Positions 42,610 through 50,603 of a stretch of DNA of 64,000 nt are shown in pieces. Under the pieces are notes generated by a model. It ran no database searches, was not told the DNA's origin, and saw only the letters and a list, made by a program, of their open reading frames with translations. This DNA comes from Brevibacillus brevis. GTDB taxonomy: Bacteria; Bacillota; Bacilli; Brevibacillales; Brevibacillaceae. The stretch covers positions 1,698,501-1,762,500 of the forward strand of contig NZ_CP134050.1 in the NCBI RefSeq assembly GCF_031583145.1. Direction: 5' to 3'. The position numbers and the translations under genes are program-made. How positions within the stretch are numbered: position 1 is the first letter of the stretch; every line of letters starts with the position of its first letter.

Positions 42610-44025
42610 ATGTTGCCAGAGCACATTCGCTCCGAGCTGCGCGCCATCGTCGGCGAGCAGCATTGTCTGGACAAACAGGAGGCGCTGGTCGCGTACTCCT
42701 ATGATGCGACGCCGATGCAGCAGTCGTTGCCTGACGTCGTCGTCATGCCGAACAGTACGGAGGAAGTAGCGCAGATCATGCGGGTGGCAGCCAAGCACCA
42801 GATTCCCGTCGTGACGCGCGGTGCCGGGTCCAATCTCTGCGCCGGAACGATTCCGGTCGGAGGCGGTATCGTACTTGTCTTGAACCGAATGAACCGCATC
42901 GTGGAAATCGATGAGCAAAACTTGACGATAACGGTCGAGCCCGGCGTGCGCACCTCCGACATCCATCAGGCGGTTGAAGCCCGTGGCCTGTTTTATCCAC
43001 CCGATCCGGGCAGCATGGTCATCTCGACGATCGGCGGAAACATCGCGCTCAATTCGGGAGGTCTTCGCGGTCTCAAGTACGGAACGACGAAAGATTACGT
43101 GCTGGGACTGGAAGCGGTCCTGCCGAACGGGGAAATCATCCGCACCGGCGGCAAGCTGATGAAGGACGTGGCAGGCTACGACCTGACCAAGCTTTTGGTC
43201 GGAAGCGAAGGCACGCTGGCGATCATCACCCAGGCGATCCTGAAGCTGATTCCGAAGCCGCAGACCCAGCGCGTGATGCTGGCGATGTACGCGGACATGT
43301 CGCAGGCAGCTCGCTCTGTATCGGACATCATCGCAAACCGGATCATCCCGGGGACGCTGGAGTTTTTGGACCAAGGGACGATCCGCGTGGTGGAGGACTT
43401 CAAGCAGATTGGCCTGCCGACAGACGTAGCCGCGATTCTGCTGATCGGCCAGGACGGCGAGCCGCAATCGGTAGACCGGGACGTAGAGCGGATCGCGGAG
43501 ATTTGCAGGAAAAACGATGCGGTGCAGATCAAGGTCGCGACGACGCCGGAAGAAGCGGAAGAGGTCATGACCGCGCGCCGCAGCGCTTTGGCGGCTTTGT
43601 CGCGGATGCGCCCGACCACGATACTCGAGGATGCGACAGTGCCTCGCGCGCAAATCGCGCCGATGGTGGCAGCCATCCAGGAAATCACGGAGCGGTACGG
43701 TTTGCACATTTGCACCTTTGGTCATGCAGGTGACGGCAATCTGCATCCCACCTGTATGACCGATGCGCGCAATCACGAAGAAATCGAGCGGGTGGAAGAA
43801 GCGTTCGCGGAAATTTTCGCCGCCGCCATCGATCTGGGCGGAACGATCACGGGCGAGCATGGCGTCGGAATCGTCAAAGCGCCTTATCTGGAGTGGAAGG
43901 TAGGTGCTGCGGGGATTGAAGTGATGAAGGGCATCAAGAAAGCCTTCGACCCGCAAGGCCTGCTCAATCCCGGTAAGATGTTCGCCAAAGAGTCCCGGAA
44001 CAGAGTGGTGATCCGTCGTGCTTAA
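42610..44025 (+). CDS. glcD: FAD-linked D-2-hydroxyacid dehydrogenase, GlcD/D-lactate type
   Basis: This 471-residue flavoprotein has an FAD_binding_4 domain (about 40-215: TRGAGSNLCAGTIPVGGGIV, PPDPGSMVISTIGGNIALNS) and an FAD-oxidase C domain with FGHAGDGNLHP and TGEHGVGIVK. GGAGGG precedes the ATG at 42610. It overlaps glcF by 8 bases. In E. coli GlcD is part of glycolate oxidase; relatives oxidise D-lactate. Directly behind murQ, which releases D-lactate, a D-lactate role fits better than glycolate. No GlcE is present. Confidence 0.9.
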   Translation: MLPEHIRSELRAIVGEQHCLDKQEALVAYSYDATPMQQSLPDVVVMPNSTEEVAQIMRVAAKHQIPVVTRGAGSNLCAGTIPVGGGIVLVLNRMNRIVEIDEQNLTITVEPGVRTSDIHQAVEARGLFYPPDPGSMVISTIGGNIALNSGGLRGLKYGTTKDYVLGLEAVLPNGEIIRTGGKLMKDVAGYDLTKLLVGSEGTLAIITQAILKLIPKPQTQRVMLAMYADMSQAARSVSDIIANRIIPGTLEFLDQGTIRVVEDFKQIGLPTDVAAILLIGQDGEPQSVDRDVERIAEICRKNDAVQIKVATTPEEAEEVMTARRSALAALSRMRPTTILEDATVPRAQIAPMVAAIQEITERYGLHICTFGHAGDGNLHPTCMTDARNHEEIERVEEAFAEIFAAAIDLGGTITGEHGVGIVKAPYLEWKVGAAGIEVMKGIKKAFDPQGLLNPGKMFAKESRNRVVIRRA

Positions 44026-45355
44026 AGAAGCGTTGATCGACAAACTGGATTATGAAGAGCTGGCCAACTGCATGCGCTGCGGCTTCTGCCAGCCGGCCTG
44101 TCCGACCTTCCGGGAGACGGGCTACGAGGCAGCATCTCCGCGGGGACGGATCGCCCTCATGAAAGCTGTGGCGGACGGCGTCATGGAGCCGGACCAAGAC
44201 TTCGTGGATCAGATGAATCTGTGCCTCGGCTGCCGCGCCTGCGAGCCTGTCTGTCCGGCGGGCGTCCCGTACGGCCAGCTGATCGAGCAGACGAGAGAAG
44301 CCATCGAGCAGGTGCAGGAGCATCCTCCGTGGGTCAAGGCCGTCCGCAAGATCGCCTTTACCCATCTGTTCCCTCGTCAGGACCGGTTGTACCGTCTGGG
44401 CAGCCTGCTGCATCTCTACCAGCGCTCCGGCTTGCAAAAAGTCGTGCAAAAGCTTGGTGTGCTGCGTGTCCTGCCGAAGCAGCTCCGCGAAATGGAAGCG
44501 ATCATGCCCGAGGCGACGGGAAAAGGAGTCAGCGAATACCTCGGTGCGAGGGTCATCCCGGCTGTCGGCGAACGAAAGCGGAGGGTCGGCATGTTCCATG
44601 GCTGCATCATGGATGTGCTTTTCAACGAGACCAATCTGAACACGGTGCGGCTCCTGGCCGAAGCAGGCTGCGAGGTCGTCATCGCCGAGGGCCAGGTGTG
44701 CTGCGGAGCCTTGCATGCGCATAGCGGAGAGAGGGAAGCCGCGAAAGACTTGGCGCGAAAAAACATTGCCGCCTTCCGCGAGGCGGATGTGGACGTGATC
44801 GTGTCCAATGCGGGCGGCTGCGGAGCGCTGCTCCAGGAGTACGACCATTTGCTCGCGCACGATCCGGACTGGGAGGAAGACGCGAAGTGGTTTTCGTCGA
44901 GGGTCAAGGATATCAGCGAGGTGCTGGCCGAGCTGGTCGAGCCGGACTCCTGGGGAGCTCTGCCCGGACCTGTGCGAGTCACGTACCAGTCTTCCTGCCA
45001 CCTGCGCAACGGCATGAAAGTCACCAAAGAGCCGGTCAGCCTGCTGCAGTCGATCCCCGGCGCTACCTATGTGCCGCTGCGCGAAGGGGACCGATGCTGC
45101 GGCTCGGCGGGCATCTACAACCTGGTGCAGCCCGAGATGGCAGGCAACCTGCTGGATGAAAAGATGGGCCATGTCGCCGCGACCCAGGCTGACATTTTGG
45201 TCACCTCCAATCCCGGCTGCCTGCTGCAGATGAAAGCGGGAATCAAGCGCGCAGGCCTGGAGGACCGGATGGAAGCCGTACACCTCGTAGATTTGCTTGC
45301 GAGAGTGCGGACGAAGACGGGGACGGCGTCTGTCGAACGAAGAGGATCGTCATAA
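44018..45355 (+). CDS. glcF: Iron-sulfur subunit of glycolate/D-lactate oxidase, GlcF type
   Basis: This 445-residue protein has two [4Fe-4S] motifs, CMRCGFCQPACP near residue 16 and CLGCRACEPVCPAG near 67, then two CCG domains with VCCGALHAHSG and CCGSAGIYN. It passes electrons from GlcD toward the respiratory chain at the membrane surface. GTG at 44018 overlaps glcD, so the two are coupled. A strong terminator ends the operon. Confidence 0.93.
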   Translation: MLKEALIDKLDYEELANCMRCGFCQPACPTFRETGYEAASPRGRIALMKAVADGVMEPDQDFVDQMNLCLGCRACEPVCPAGVPYGQLIEQTREAIEQVQEHPPWVKAVRKIAFTHLFPRQDRLYRLGSLLHLYQRSGLQKVVQKLGVLRVLPKQLREMEAIMPEATGKGVSEYLGARVIPAVGERKRRVGMFHGCIMDVLFNETNLNTVRLLAEAGCEVVIAEGQVCCGALHAHSGEREAAKDLARKNIAAFREADVDVIVSNAGGCGALLQEYDHLLAHDPDWEEDAKWFSSRVKDISEVLAELVEPDSWGALPGPVRVTYQSSCHLRNGMKVTKEPVSLLQSIPGATYVPLREGDRCCGSAGIYNLVQPEMAGNLLDEKMGHVAATQADILVTSNPGCLLQMKAGIKRAGLEDRMEAVHLVDLLARVRTKTGTASVERRGSS

Positions 45356-45362
45356 AAAAGAC

Positions 45363-45410
45363 AGCCAGTCGCAGGCACGAGGTAACCGTGCTTGTGGCTG
45401 GCTTCTTTTG
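45363..45410 (+). terminator. Terminator of the muropeptide operon
   Basis: AGCCAG/CTGGCT outer and GCACG/CGTGC inner stems, followed by TTCTTTTGTTTT. Confidence 0.8.
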
Positions 45411-45442
45411 TTTTCCTCATCCCTTCGCGACCCAGCCGCGCT

Positions 45443-46660
45443 TTACTTCACGTGATCCAGCACGCTTTTGATGTTCGCGGCGGAGTCCTGCCCGACGTTC
45501 AAATTGTAGTACCCGCGGACAGCCTGGTAGACGGCGTTTAGGTTTTTGCTGCTCTTGTTCTTGCGGTAGGCGGCGATCTCCTTTGCGAACCGAGGGTGGT
45601 GGATGAGATCGCGGCTCCAGTCCCACACGCGCGGCTTTCGCGCGTCCGCTCTTGCCTGGCTCAGCATTTGGGCGAAGCGGGGGATAGCGTATTGGGCGAT
45701 CTTCCTGCTCGCGTTTTGGTATTCGTTCGTTCGGGCGCCGGCGGAGTATACGGGATCGTAAAGGTCGCCGTACGCTTTGCCATTGACGTAAATGAGCTCC
45801 CGGGTCTGCAGCGGCACCATGCCCGGCAGCAGCTTGACCTGGAAATATTCCCAGCCTGACGCCGTCTTTTTCCCGGGAAGGACGAGCGTGACGAAGTGAG
45901 ACAGCCGGTCGTACGCATACTCTTCGGGGTATTCTACCGGTCCGGGATCCATGCTGAGCGCGGTTTGCGGATAAATATAGCCTTCCTTGTCGACCGCAAA
46001 GCCCGGCAGACCGACCTCGACAGCCCAGCGGACGGCCACGTCGTCCGAGTCCTTCAGGTCGATTCCTCCGTGATAGGGACGGACTTCTCCAAACATCCGG
46101 TAGAGAACGGTCGCCACGAATTGTCTGGTCGCTACACCGTCGTCGATCTCTTCCGGCTTGACGTATCCTGCGTCGATCAGCGGCTGCAGGCGGGCGTTCA
46201 TCTGGAGCTGCGCCCGCGTCTCCCTCAGCTTTCTGCCCTCCTCTGAATATTCTTCTGTGCCGGCTATCTGTCTATCCAAGTCGTCCAGATTGACATTGGC
46301 CGGAATGGATGGCGGCAAGATTCCGATGAGATGGTACAGATTCCAGAGAAACCCTTTTTTCGAGGAGACGAATTTGCGATTGTTTTCAAAGGGGAAGCGC
46401 CAATAAGAGCCTCCGCTGTCCACGTCAGCGAAATACGTATCTTTGGTATACGTCGTTTTCATGACAGGCACCTGCGGATTGGAGATCGAAACCATCTGCA
46501 CGTTCAAGAACAAATACTTTTCCGGATTGGGCGGCAGTTTGTACGTGATGCGATAGCTCGCGGCTGCTTCCGCAACGGTCGGAACAGGAGCGGTGGCAAA
46601 AACGGCGGAGAAGCACAGGCTGCCGGCAAGAACGCCGATCCAGATGCGTTTTCTGTTCAT
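45443..46660 (-). CDS. Secreted protein with a partial SLH-like region, unknown function
   Basis: This 405-residue protein has a signal peptide ending near VAEAAAS (about residue 36). A stretch near residues 155-235 (ATRQFVATVLYRMFG, then DSDDVAVRWAVEVGLPGF and EGYIYPQTALS) resembles S-layer homology repeats, which bind cell-wall polymers; about two repeat units are seen. The rest is Tyr-rich and unrecognised. ATG at 46660 follows AAAGGA. It lies 76 bp downstream of the SUFU-domain gene on the same strand without a clear terminator between them. Confidence 0.7.
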   Translation of the reverse strand: MNRKRIWIGVLAGSLCFSAVFATAPVPTVAEAAASYRITYKLPPNPEKYLFLNVQMVSISNPQVPVMKTTYTKDTYFADVDSGGSYWRFPFENNRKFVSSKKGFLWNLYHLIGILPPSIPANVNLDDLDRQIAGTEEYSEEGRKLRETRAQLQMNARLQPLIDAGYVKPEEIDDGVATRQFVATVLYRMFGEVRPYHGGIDLKDSDDVAVRWAVEVGLPGFAVDKEGYIYPQTALSMDPGPVEYPEEYAYDRLSHFVTLVLPGKKTASGWEYFQVKLLPGMVPLQTRELIYVNGKAYGDLYDPVYSAGARTNEYQNASRKIAQYAIPRFAQMLSQARADARKPRVWDWSRDLIHHPRFAKEIAAYRKNKSSKNLNAVYQAVRGYYNLNVGQDSAANIKSVLDHVK

Positions 46661-46736
46661 AACCAATCATCCTTTGGTTTGTGGTGTTTGTTAGACGGCG
46701 CTGTTTCCATTTGGTTTCCAGATTCGGATCTGCGGG

Positions 46737-47828
46737 TCAGCTGCCGAGAAATTTCGGCTTGCCATCAAAGACCCACATCTGGCTGCTGCCATCGACTCTC
46801 TCCAGCAAGGAAGCGGATCCATGCTCCTTTGCAAATCGCAGCTCCGCGTCCGTCAGCGGGATCATCCACAACAGTTGGACAGGGTCTCCGGATTTGTCGG
46901 GGAACGCGATGGCAGGGGCGTTCTCCGGCTTTGCGAGCAGGACGGAGGCGAACCGATCGTCGGCCTGGCCGATCTCCCGGCACGGAAGGGTGTGACCGTG
47001 GGCAAGGAAGGTCAAATAGGACCAGGGCAAGGAAGTTTGCCCGCTGATGTACGACAGGATCTCTTTTTCATGTGGGGCAAGCGAGCTGGTTTCAAAGGCG
47101 AAGGCCAGCTCGAACCGGCGCAGCAGCTCGGGCTTTTCGGTATACTGCTCGACTTTGGGCTGCGGCAAAATGGATACGCCGAGGGTCACGGCATAGGTGA
47201 CATCCCCTTTTTCGACGGTTACCAGTGCTTTGGGAGGCCATTGGCCGCCATCGATGCCGTAGTACGTTTTCACGGGGCCTAGGGAAGAAGTGATGGCGTC
47301 CAAATACCGCTGCTGCAGATCCGGCCAAGGATGAGCGTCCCAGCTCGACCAAAATTGCTGCGCCGATTCGATCCGGGCATACAGGGCGTTCGTCTCGGGC
47401 GTGCCAAGCGGAAAACAAAGGGAAGACTCGGCGACGCAATCTCGTGCATAGGCGGGATAGTGGGAGCCGTCTTCGGATGGCCCCGCCCAACCTGGGATGA
47501 CGGAAAGGACTTCGTTCTCATAGAGAAGGGCAGCGGCGTCCCCTTCTTCCAGCCATACAATGGAGAGCCGGTCAGGGTCGAGCCGCTCCGCGCCGTTCGG
47601 GTGAGCGCAACAATCGCGAGGCAGCATCGGGGCACTCCCGTCTTCCATGGCTGACAGATCCAGGTCTGCGGGAGCCGTCCCGTAGTTGCGGACACAGCAA
47701 GAGCGGATGCGGGCGTATTCCGTGCCAGGATGGTCCCACAAGTAGAAATAAACGCCATGCTCGTCTTCTTCGACAAACGCCTGAACTGGGCAAATGGGTG
47801 AAAATTCCTCCAACAGGATATTTTTCAA
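46737..47828 (-). CDS. Suppressor-of-fused (SUFU) domain protein
   Basis: This 363-residue soluble protein is started by TTG 47828, 9 bases after GGAGG; a much longer frame upstream would run antisense through the neighbouring gene. The C-terminal half (about 190-360) resembles the SUFU fold: GVSILPQPKVEQYTEKPELL, SGQTSLPWSYLTFLAHGHTL, and the ending VQLLWMIPLTDAELRFAKEH. The N-terminal half is unrecognised. In bacteria SUFU domains occur among immunity proteins of polymorphic toxins. No toxin is seen next to it here. It is divergent from a DUF4272 gene. Confidence 0.75.
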   Translation of the reverse strand: MKNILLEEFSPICPVQAFVEEDEHGVYFYLWDHPGTEYARIRSCCVRNYGTAPADLDLSAMEDGSAPMLPRDCCAHPNGAERLDPDRLSIVWLEEGDAAALLYENEVLSVIPGWAGPSEDGSHYPAYARDCVAESSLCFPLGTPETNALYARIESAQQFWSSWDAHPWPDLQQRYLDAITSSLGPVKTYYGIDGGQWPPKALVTVEKGDVTYAVTLGVSILPQPKVEQYTEKPELLRRFELAFAFETSSLAPHEKEILSYISGQTSLPWSYLTFLAHGHTLPCREIGQADDRFASVLLAKPENAPAIAFPDKSGDPVQLLWMIPLTDAELRFAKEHGSASLLERVDGSSQMWVFDGKPKFLGS

Positions 47829-47939
47829 CGGTTCAAACCTCCGATACAGTAAGGAATAGTTGGAAATGGCAGGCAACAGGGATAGAATACCACTATTGGT
47901 ACCTTGTAACAAACTTGTGTGCGAAAGCGGGGAAGCAGG

Positions 47940-49118
47940 ATGAAGCAATGCACGCTGTACGTATCGATTGGGGAGCATCAAAAGGTTTTGGATGCCATCG
48001 GGCAGGCTTTTCGCGAGCAAGCAGTCGAGACATCGGCAGACGGGCGTTCGGTAACAGCAGTGGATAGAAGATGGTTTGGCAAGCGCAGCATCACCTTCAA
48101 CATCATGCGCGAGGACGCGGATCCGGATGAGTTTCTCCAGATGAAGCGAGGGATGTACGGGTACGTGTACCAAATCGAGACCGGTCATGAGCAGGTCAAG
48201 CAGAAGCTGCTGCTCCAAATCACGGCGCTTAATGTAGCGGTAGGGATCGTCGCGAGCCATGAGCTGGACCCGAAGACAATCGAGTCCATCCTGGAGATGG
48301 CCGAGGCTGTGCACGGCATCGTCTTTCTTCCCAATGGAAACACCTTGGACAGCCAGGGAAGATTGATCCTGAGCCCGGATGGCGATTCGGAGCTGGAGGA
48401 TTTCCGGGTGACGGTGAGCTCAGACTTGATTGATGGCCACATCAAGCCGTCAAAGTCCGGTGAAGAGCGCAAAGAGCGGAGCCTCAAGCTGCTGGAAGAA
48501 CGGGGCATTCCTTCCATCCGGCATCTTCCTGTCATCGTGGGAGATGAAGACGCTGTGCTCCGGACCAAGGAGGAGGTTGTTCAGCGAGCGATCGCCCTTT
48601 GTCTGATCGCCGTGTATGCAGGCGGCGTCACAGAAGGCGGGGATGTGCAGGAAGAGCGGGAGTTCATCGAGGGAATCATCGAGCAGTACGGGGCAGCCTC
48701 TTTCTTTACGGAAAAGGAAAAAGCGTTTCTGCAGGACGCGCAGCCGGATCGCACGGCAGCCATCCAGATGGTATGGATGTACGAATGCTACTGGGTGCTC
48801 CTGTGGGCGCTCGGGTACAAGGAGGAGCTCGAATTCCCCGGCCAGATCTGCGACGTCAACGCGGCGATCGACGTCCTGAAGCAGGCAGGCGACTACGCGA
48901 CCTTCTTGGAAGGCGCTGTCCTTCGGAGCAAGGAAGAGATCCTGGATCAGGCGGACTTGATCTACCGGTACGATTGGGCATGCGTGGACGCGCGAATCCA
49001 CGACCGGACAGTGGCAGGCGGGCTGGACGGCGGAGTGGTAATGGAGAGGCATCGGGCGCTCAACTGGTTGATCTGTTACATGGAAGACGACTGGGATCAC
49101 GTGCAGATGGATACATAG
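47940..49118 (+). CDS. DUF4272-domain protein
   Basis: This 392-residue soluble protein has an N-terminal part (about 1-175) of unclear family and a C-terminal DUF4272-like domain (about 175-392): SLKLLEERGIPSIRHLPVI, ECYWVLLWALGYKEELEFP, ADLIYRYDWACVDARIHD and ERHRALNWLICYMEDDWDHV. ATG at 47940 follows GGGGAAGCAGG; a GTG at 47919 is less likely. The biochemical role of DUF4272 is unknown to me. It sits divergently from the SUFU gene. Confidence 0.75.
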   Translation: MKQCTLYVSIGEHQKVLDAIGQAFREQAVETSADGRSVTAVDRRWFGKRSITFNIMREDADPDEFLQMKRGMYGYVYQIETGHEQVKQKLLLQITALNVAVGIVASHELDPKTIESILEMAEAVHGIVFLPNGNTLDSQGRLILSPDGDSELEDFRVTVSSDLIDGHIKPSKSGEERKERSLKLLEERGIPSIRHLPVIVGDEDAVLRTKEEVVQRAIALCLIAVYAGGVTEGGDVQEEREFIEGIIEQYGAASFFTEKEKAFLQDAQPDRTAAIQMVWMYECYWVLLWALGYKEELEFPGQICDVNAAIDVLKQAGDYATFLEGAVLRSKEEILDQADLIYRYDWACVDARIHDRTVAGGLDGGVVMERHRALNWLICYMEDDWDHVQMDT

Positions 49119-49278
49119 GAGTGCTGGTAGCGGCAAAAAAGGCTCAAAGTCGTCGGGAGAGAGCCGCTATCTGGGAACGAGCTGAAGGAGGCCGCTGTTT
49201 ACCAGTGAGTGGATGCATGGGGAGTGCGGATGGTTCAGAGTGTCCATCAAAAACGAATAGAAAAGAGAGGGCTTATCG

Positions 49279-49704
49279 TTGAAAAGAGTCGACGTGGTAT
49301 CCGCCATCATCCGGAATGAAGAAGGGAAAATTTTGCTCGTACAGAATCGGAAAGGGGATTCCTTTTATTGGGGCCCGCCGGGTGGGGCCGTGGAGGAAGG
49401 AGAAACGCTGGAGCAAGCCCTGCATCGCGAGGTGAGGGAAGAGACCGGATACGCCATTCGCGTAACCGGATTGAGCTCTTTTGTAAAAGACAGAGGCCAT
49501 CATGTGCTGTTTTTCACTTTTTTTGCACAGGTCACCGGTGGATCCATCCAAATCAGCGACCCCGATGATGACATCGTGGAGGTGAGGTGGGCGGACGCCC
49601 GACAGGCCAATGAGCTGATGCCGGATCTGGCGGCAGCACTCCAGCTGGAAGTCGGGCAGGAACAGGCACGACCCTTTTACGCTTTTGAAGGAACACGGAA
49701 TTAG
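49279..49704 (+). CDS. NUDIX hydrolase
   Basis: This 141-residue protein has an intact NUDIX box, GGAVEEGETLEQALHREVRE followed by ETGY, near residues 35-58, in an otherwise standard fold opening DVVSAIIRNEEGKILLVQNR. It hydrolyses a nucleoside diphosphate linked to another moiety; the substrate is unknown. TTG at 49279 follows GAGAGGG at 7 bases. It stands alone. Confidence 0.88.
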   Translation: MKRVDVVSAIIRNEEGKILLVQNRKGDSFYWGPPGGAVEEGETLEQALHREVREETGYAIRVTGLSSFVKDRGHHVLFFTFFAQVTGGSIQISDPDDDIVEVRWADARQANELMPDLAAALQLEVGQEQARPFYAFEGTRN

Positions 49705-50036
49705 AAACCGCATGGCAATGCAGCATGCAGCGATGGTGGCCAGTGAAAAAGGCATCGGCAGTCACGTTCTTTCGAGGGAGGAGCGCGGACTGCTGATGCC
49801 TTTTTTCCTGCTGGAAACCAATCATGGCCCGTCCCGAGCTATCCTTTGTTATGGTACGGAGCTGGCCAGTTTCATCCGTTCTTCATGCGGCAGGCCGATG
49901 GTCAGTCTTCGTACCCGGTAAAGGGGCGAAAAGCATTCAGCCAAATAGAAAAAAATGGGCGGCAGAGAAACATTTGGGTCGTGACTCAGGTAGTACATAG
50001 TGAAGAAAGAACAGTGCATTTGCGCGGAGGTGTGTA
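49705..50036. other. Gap between NUDIX and sigma factor genes
   Basis: A 78-codon frame (start near 49685, stop 49921) overlaps the NUDIX end and a second frame runs 49846-50037, but neither has a ribosome binding site or a recognisable product. Near 49968 a GAAAC motif is followed about 18 bp on by GTAG, which loosely resembles an ECF-type promoter that could allow autoregulation of the downstream sigma gene. Nothing else is seen. Confidence 0.35.
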
Positions 50037-50603
50037 ATGAAGGACGACAACGAATGCGTACGGGAAGTATTGGCGGGAAACAAAGAAGCGTACGGGTTTC
50101 TCATCGAGAAATACAAGGACAGGATTTATACGTTGCTGATGCGGATGATCCATGATGCCCAGGATGCGCAAGATCTTACGCAGGAATGCTTTATCAAAGC
50201 GTATCAATATTTGCGCAGCTTTGATCCCGAGCGGAAATTTTCATCCTGGCTGTTCCGAATCGCCGTCAATCTTTGTTTGAATACGCTGCAAGCCCGGCAA
50301 AAGAATCAGCGCCATCCGGCGGAGTGGGATGATGAATGGCTGGTGGATGAAACCAGCCCCGAATCGATTTTGCTGCAAAAAGAGCATGTGGCGGAAATCA
50401 GGGATGTCATCGAGGAGCTGCCCGAGCATTACCGGATCGTACTGCTCTTGCGCTATCTGGAAGAGATGAGCTATCAGGAAATCAGCACGGTTTTGGATGT
50501 CTCGGTCAGTACCGTACAGATGAGGCTGCATCGGGCAAAACAAAAGCTGCGGGAACGATTTCAACCATCGTGGAAGGGAGGGAGAGTAAATGAAGTGTTC
50601 TGA
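50037..50603 (+). CDS. ECF-type RNA polymerase sigma factor
   Basis: This 188-residue sigma-70 factor has region 2 (about 15-90: DAQDAQDLTQECFIKAYQYL and FSSWLFRIAVNLCLN) and region 4 (about 120-175: ELPEHYRIVLLLRYLEEMSY and VSVSTVQMRLHRAKQKLRER). GGAGG lies 6 bases before the ATG. It overlaps the anti-sigma gene by 14 bases, the standard arrangement. It would direct RNA polymerase to an envelope-stress-type regulon. Confidence 0.94.
   Translation: MKDDNECVREVLAGNKEAYGFLIEKYKDRIYTLLMRMIHDAQDAQDLTQECFIKAYQYLRSFDPERKFSSWLFRIAVNLCLNTLQARQKNQRHPAEWDDEWLVDETSPESILLQKEHVAEIRDVIEELPEHYRIVLLLRYLEEMSYQEISTVLDVSVSTVQMRLHRAKQKLRERFQPSWKGGRVNEVF

Noticed and set aside
49685-49921. 78-codon frame overlapping the NUDIX end
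   Set aside because: No ribosome binding site, no family resemblance, and only one of two overlapping frames in the same gap.
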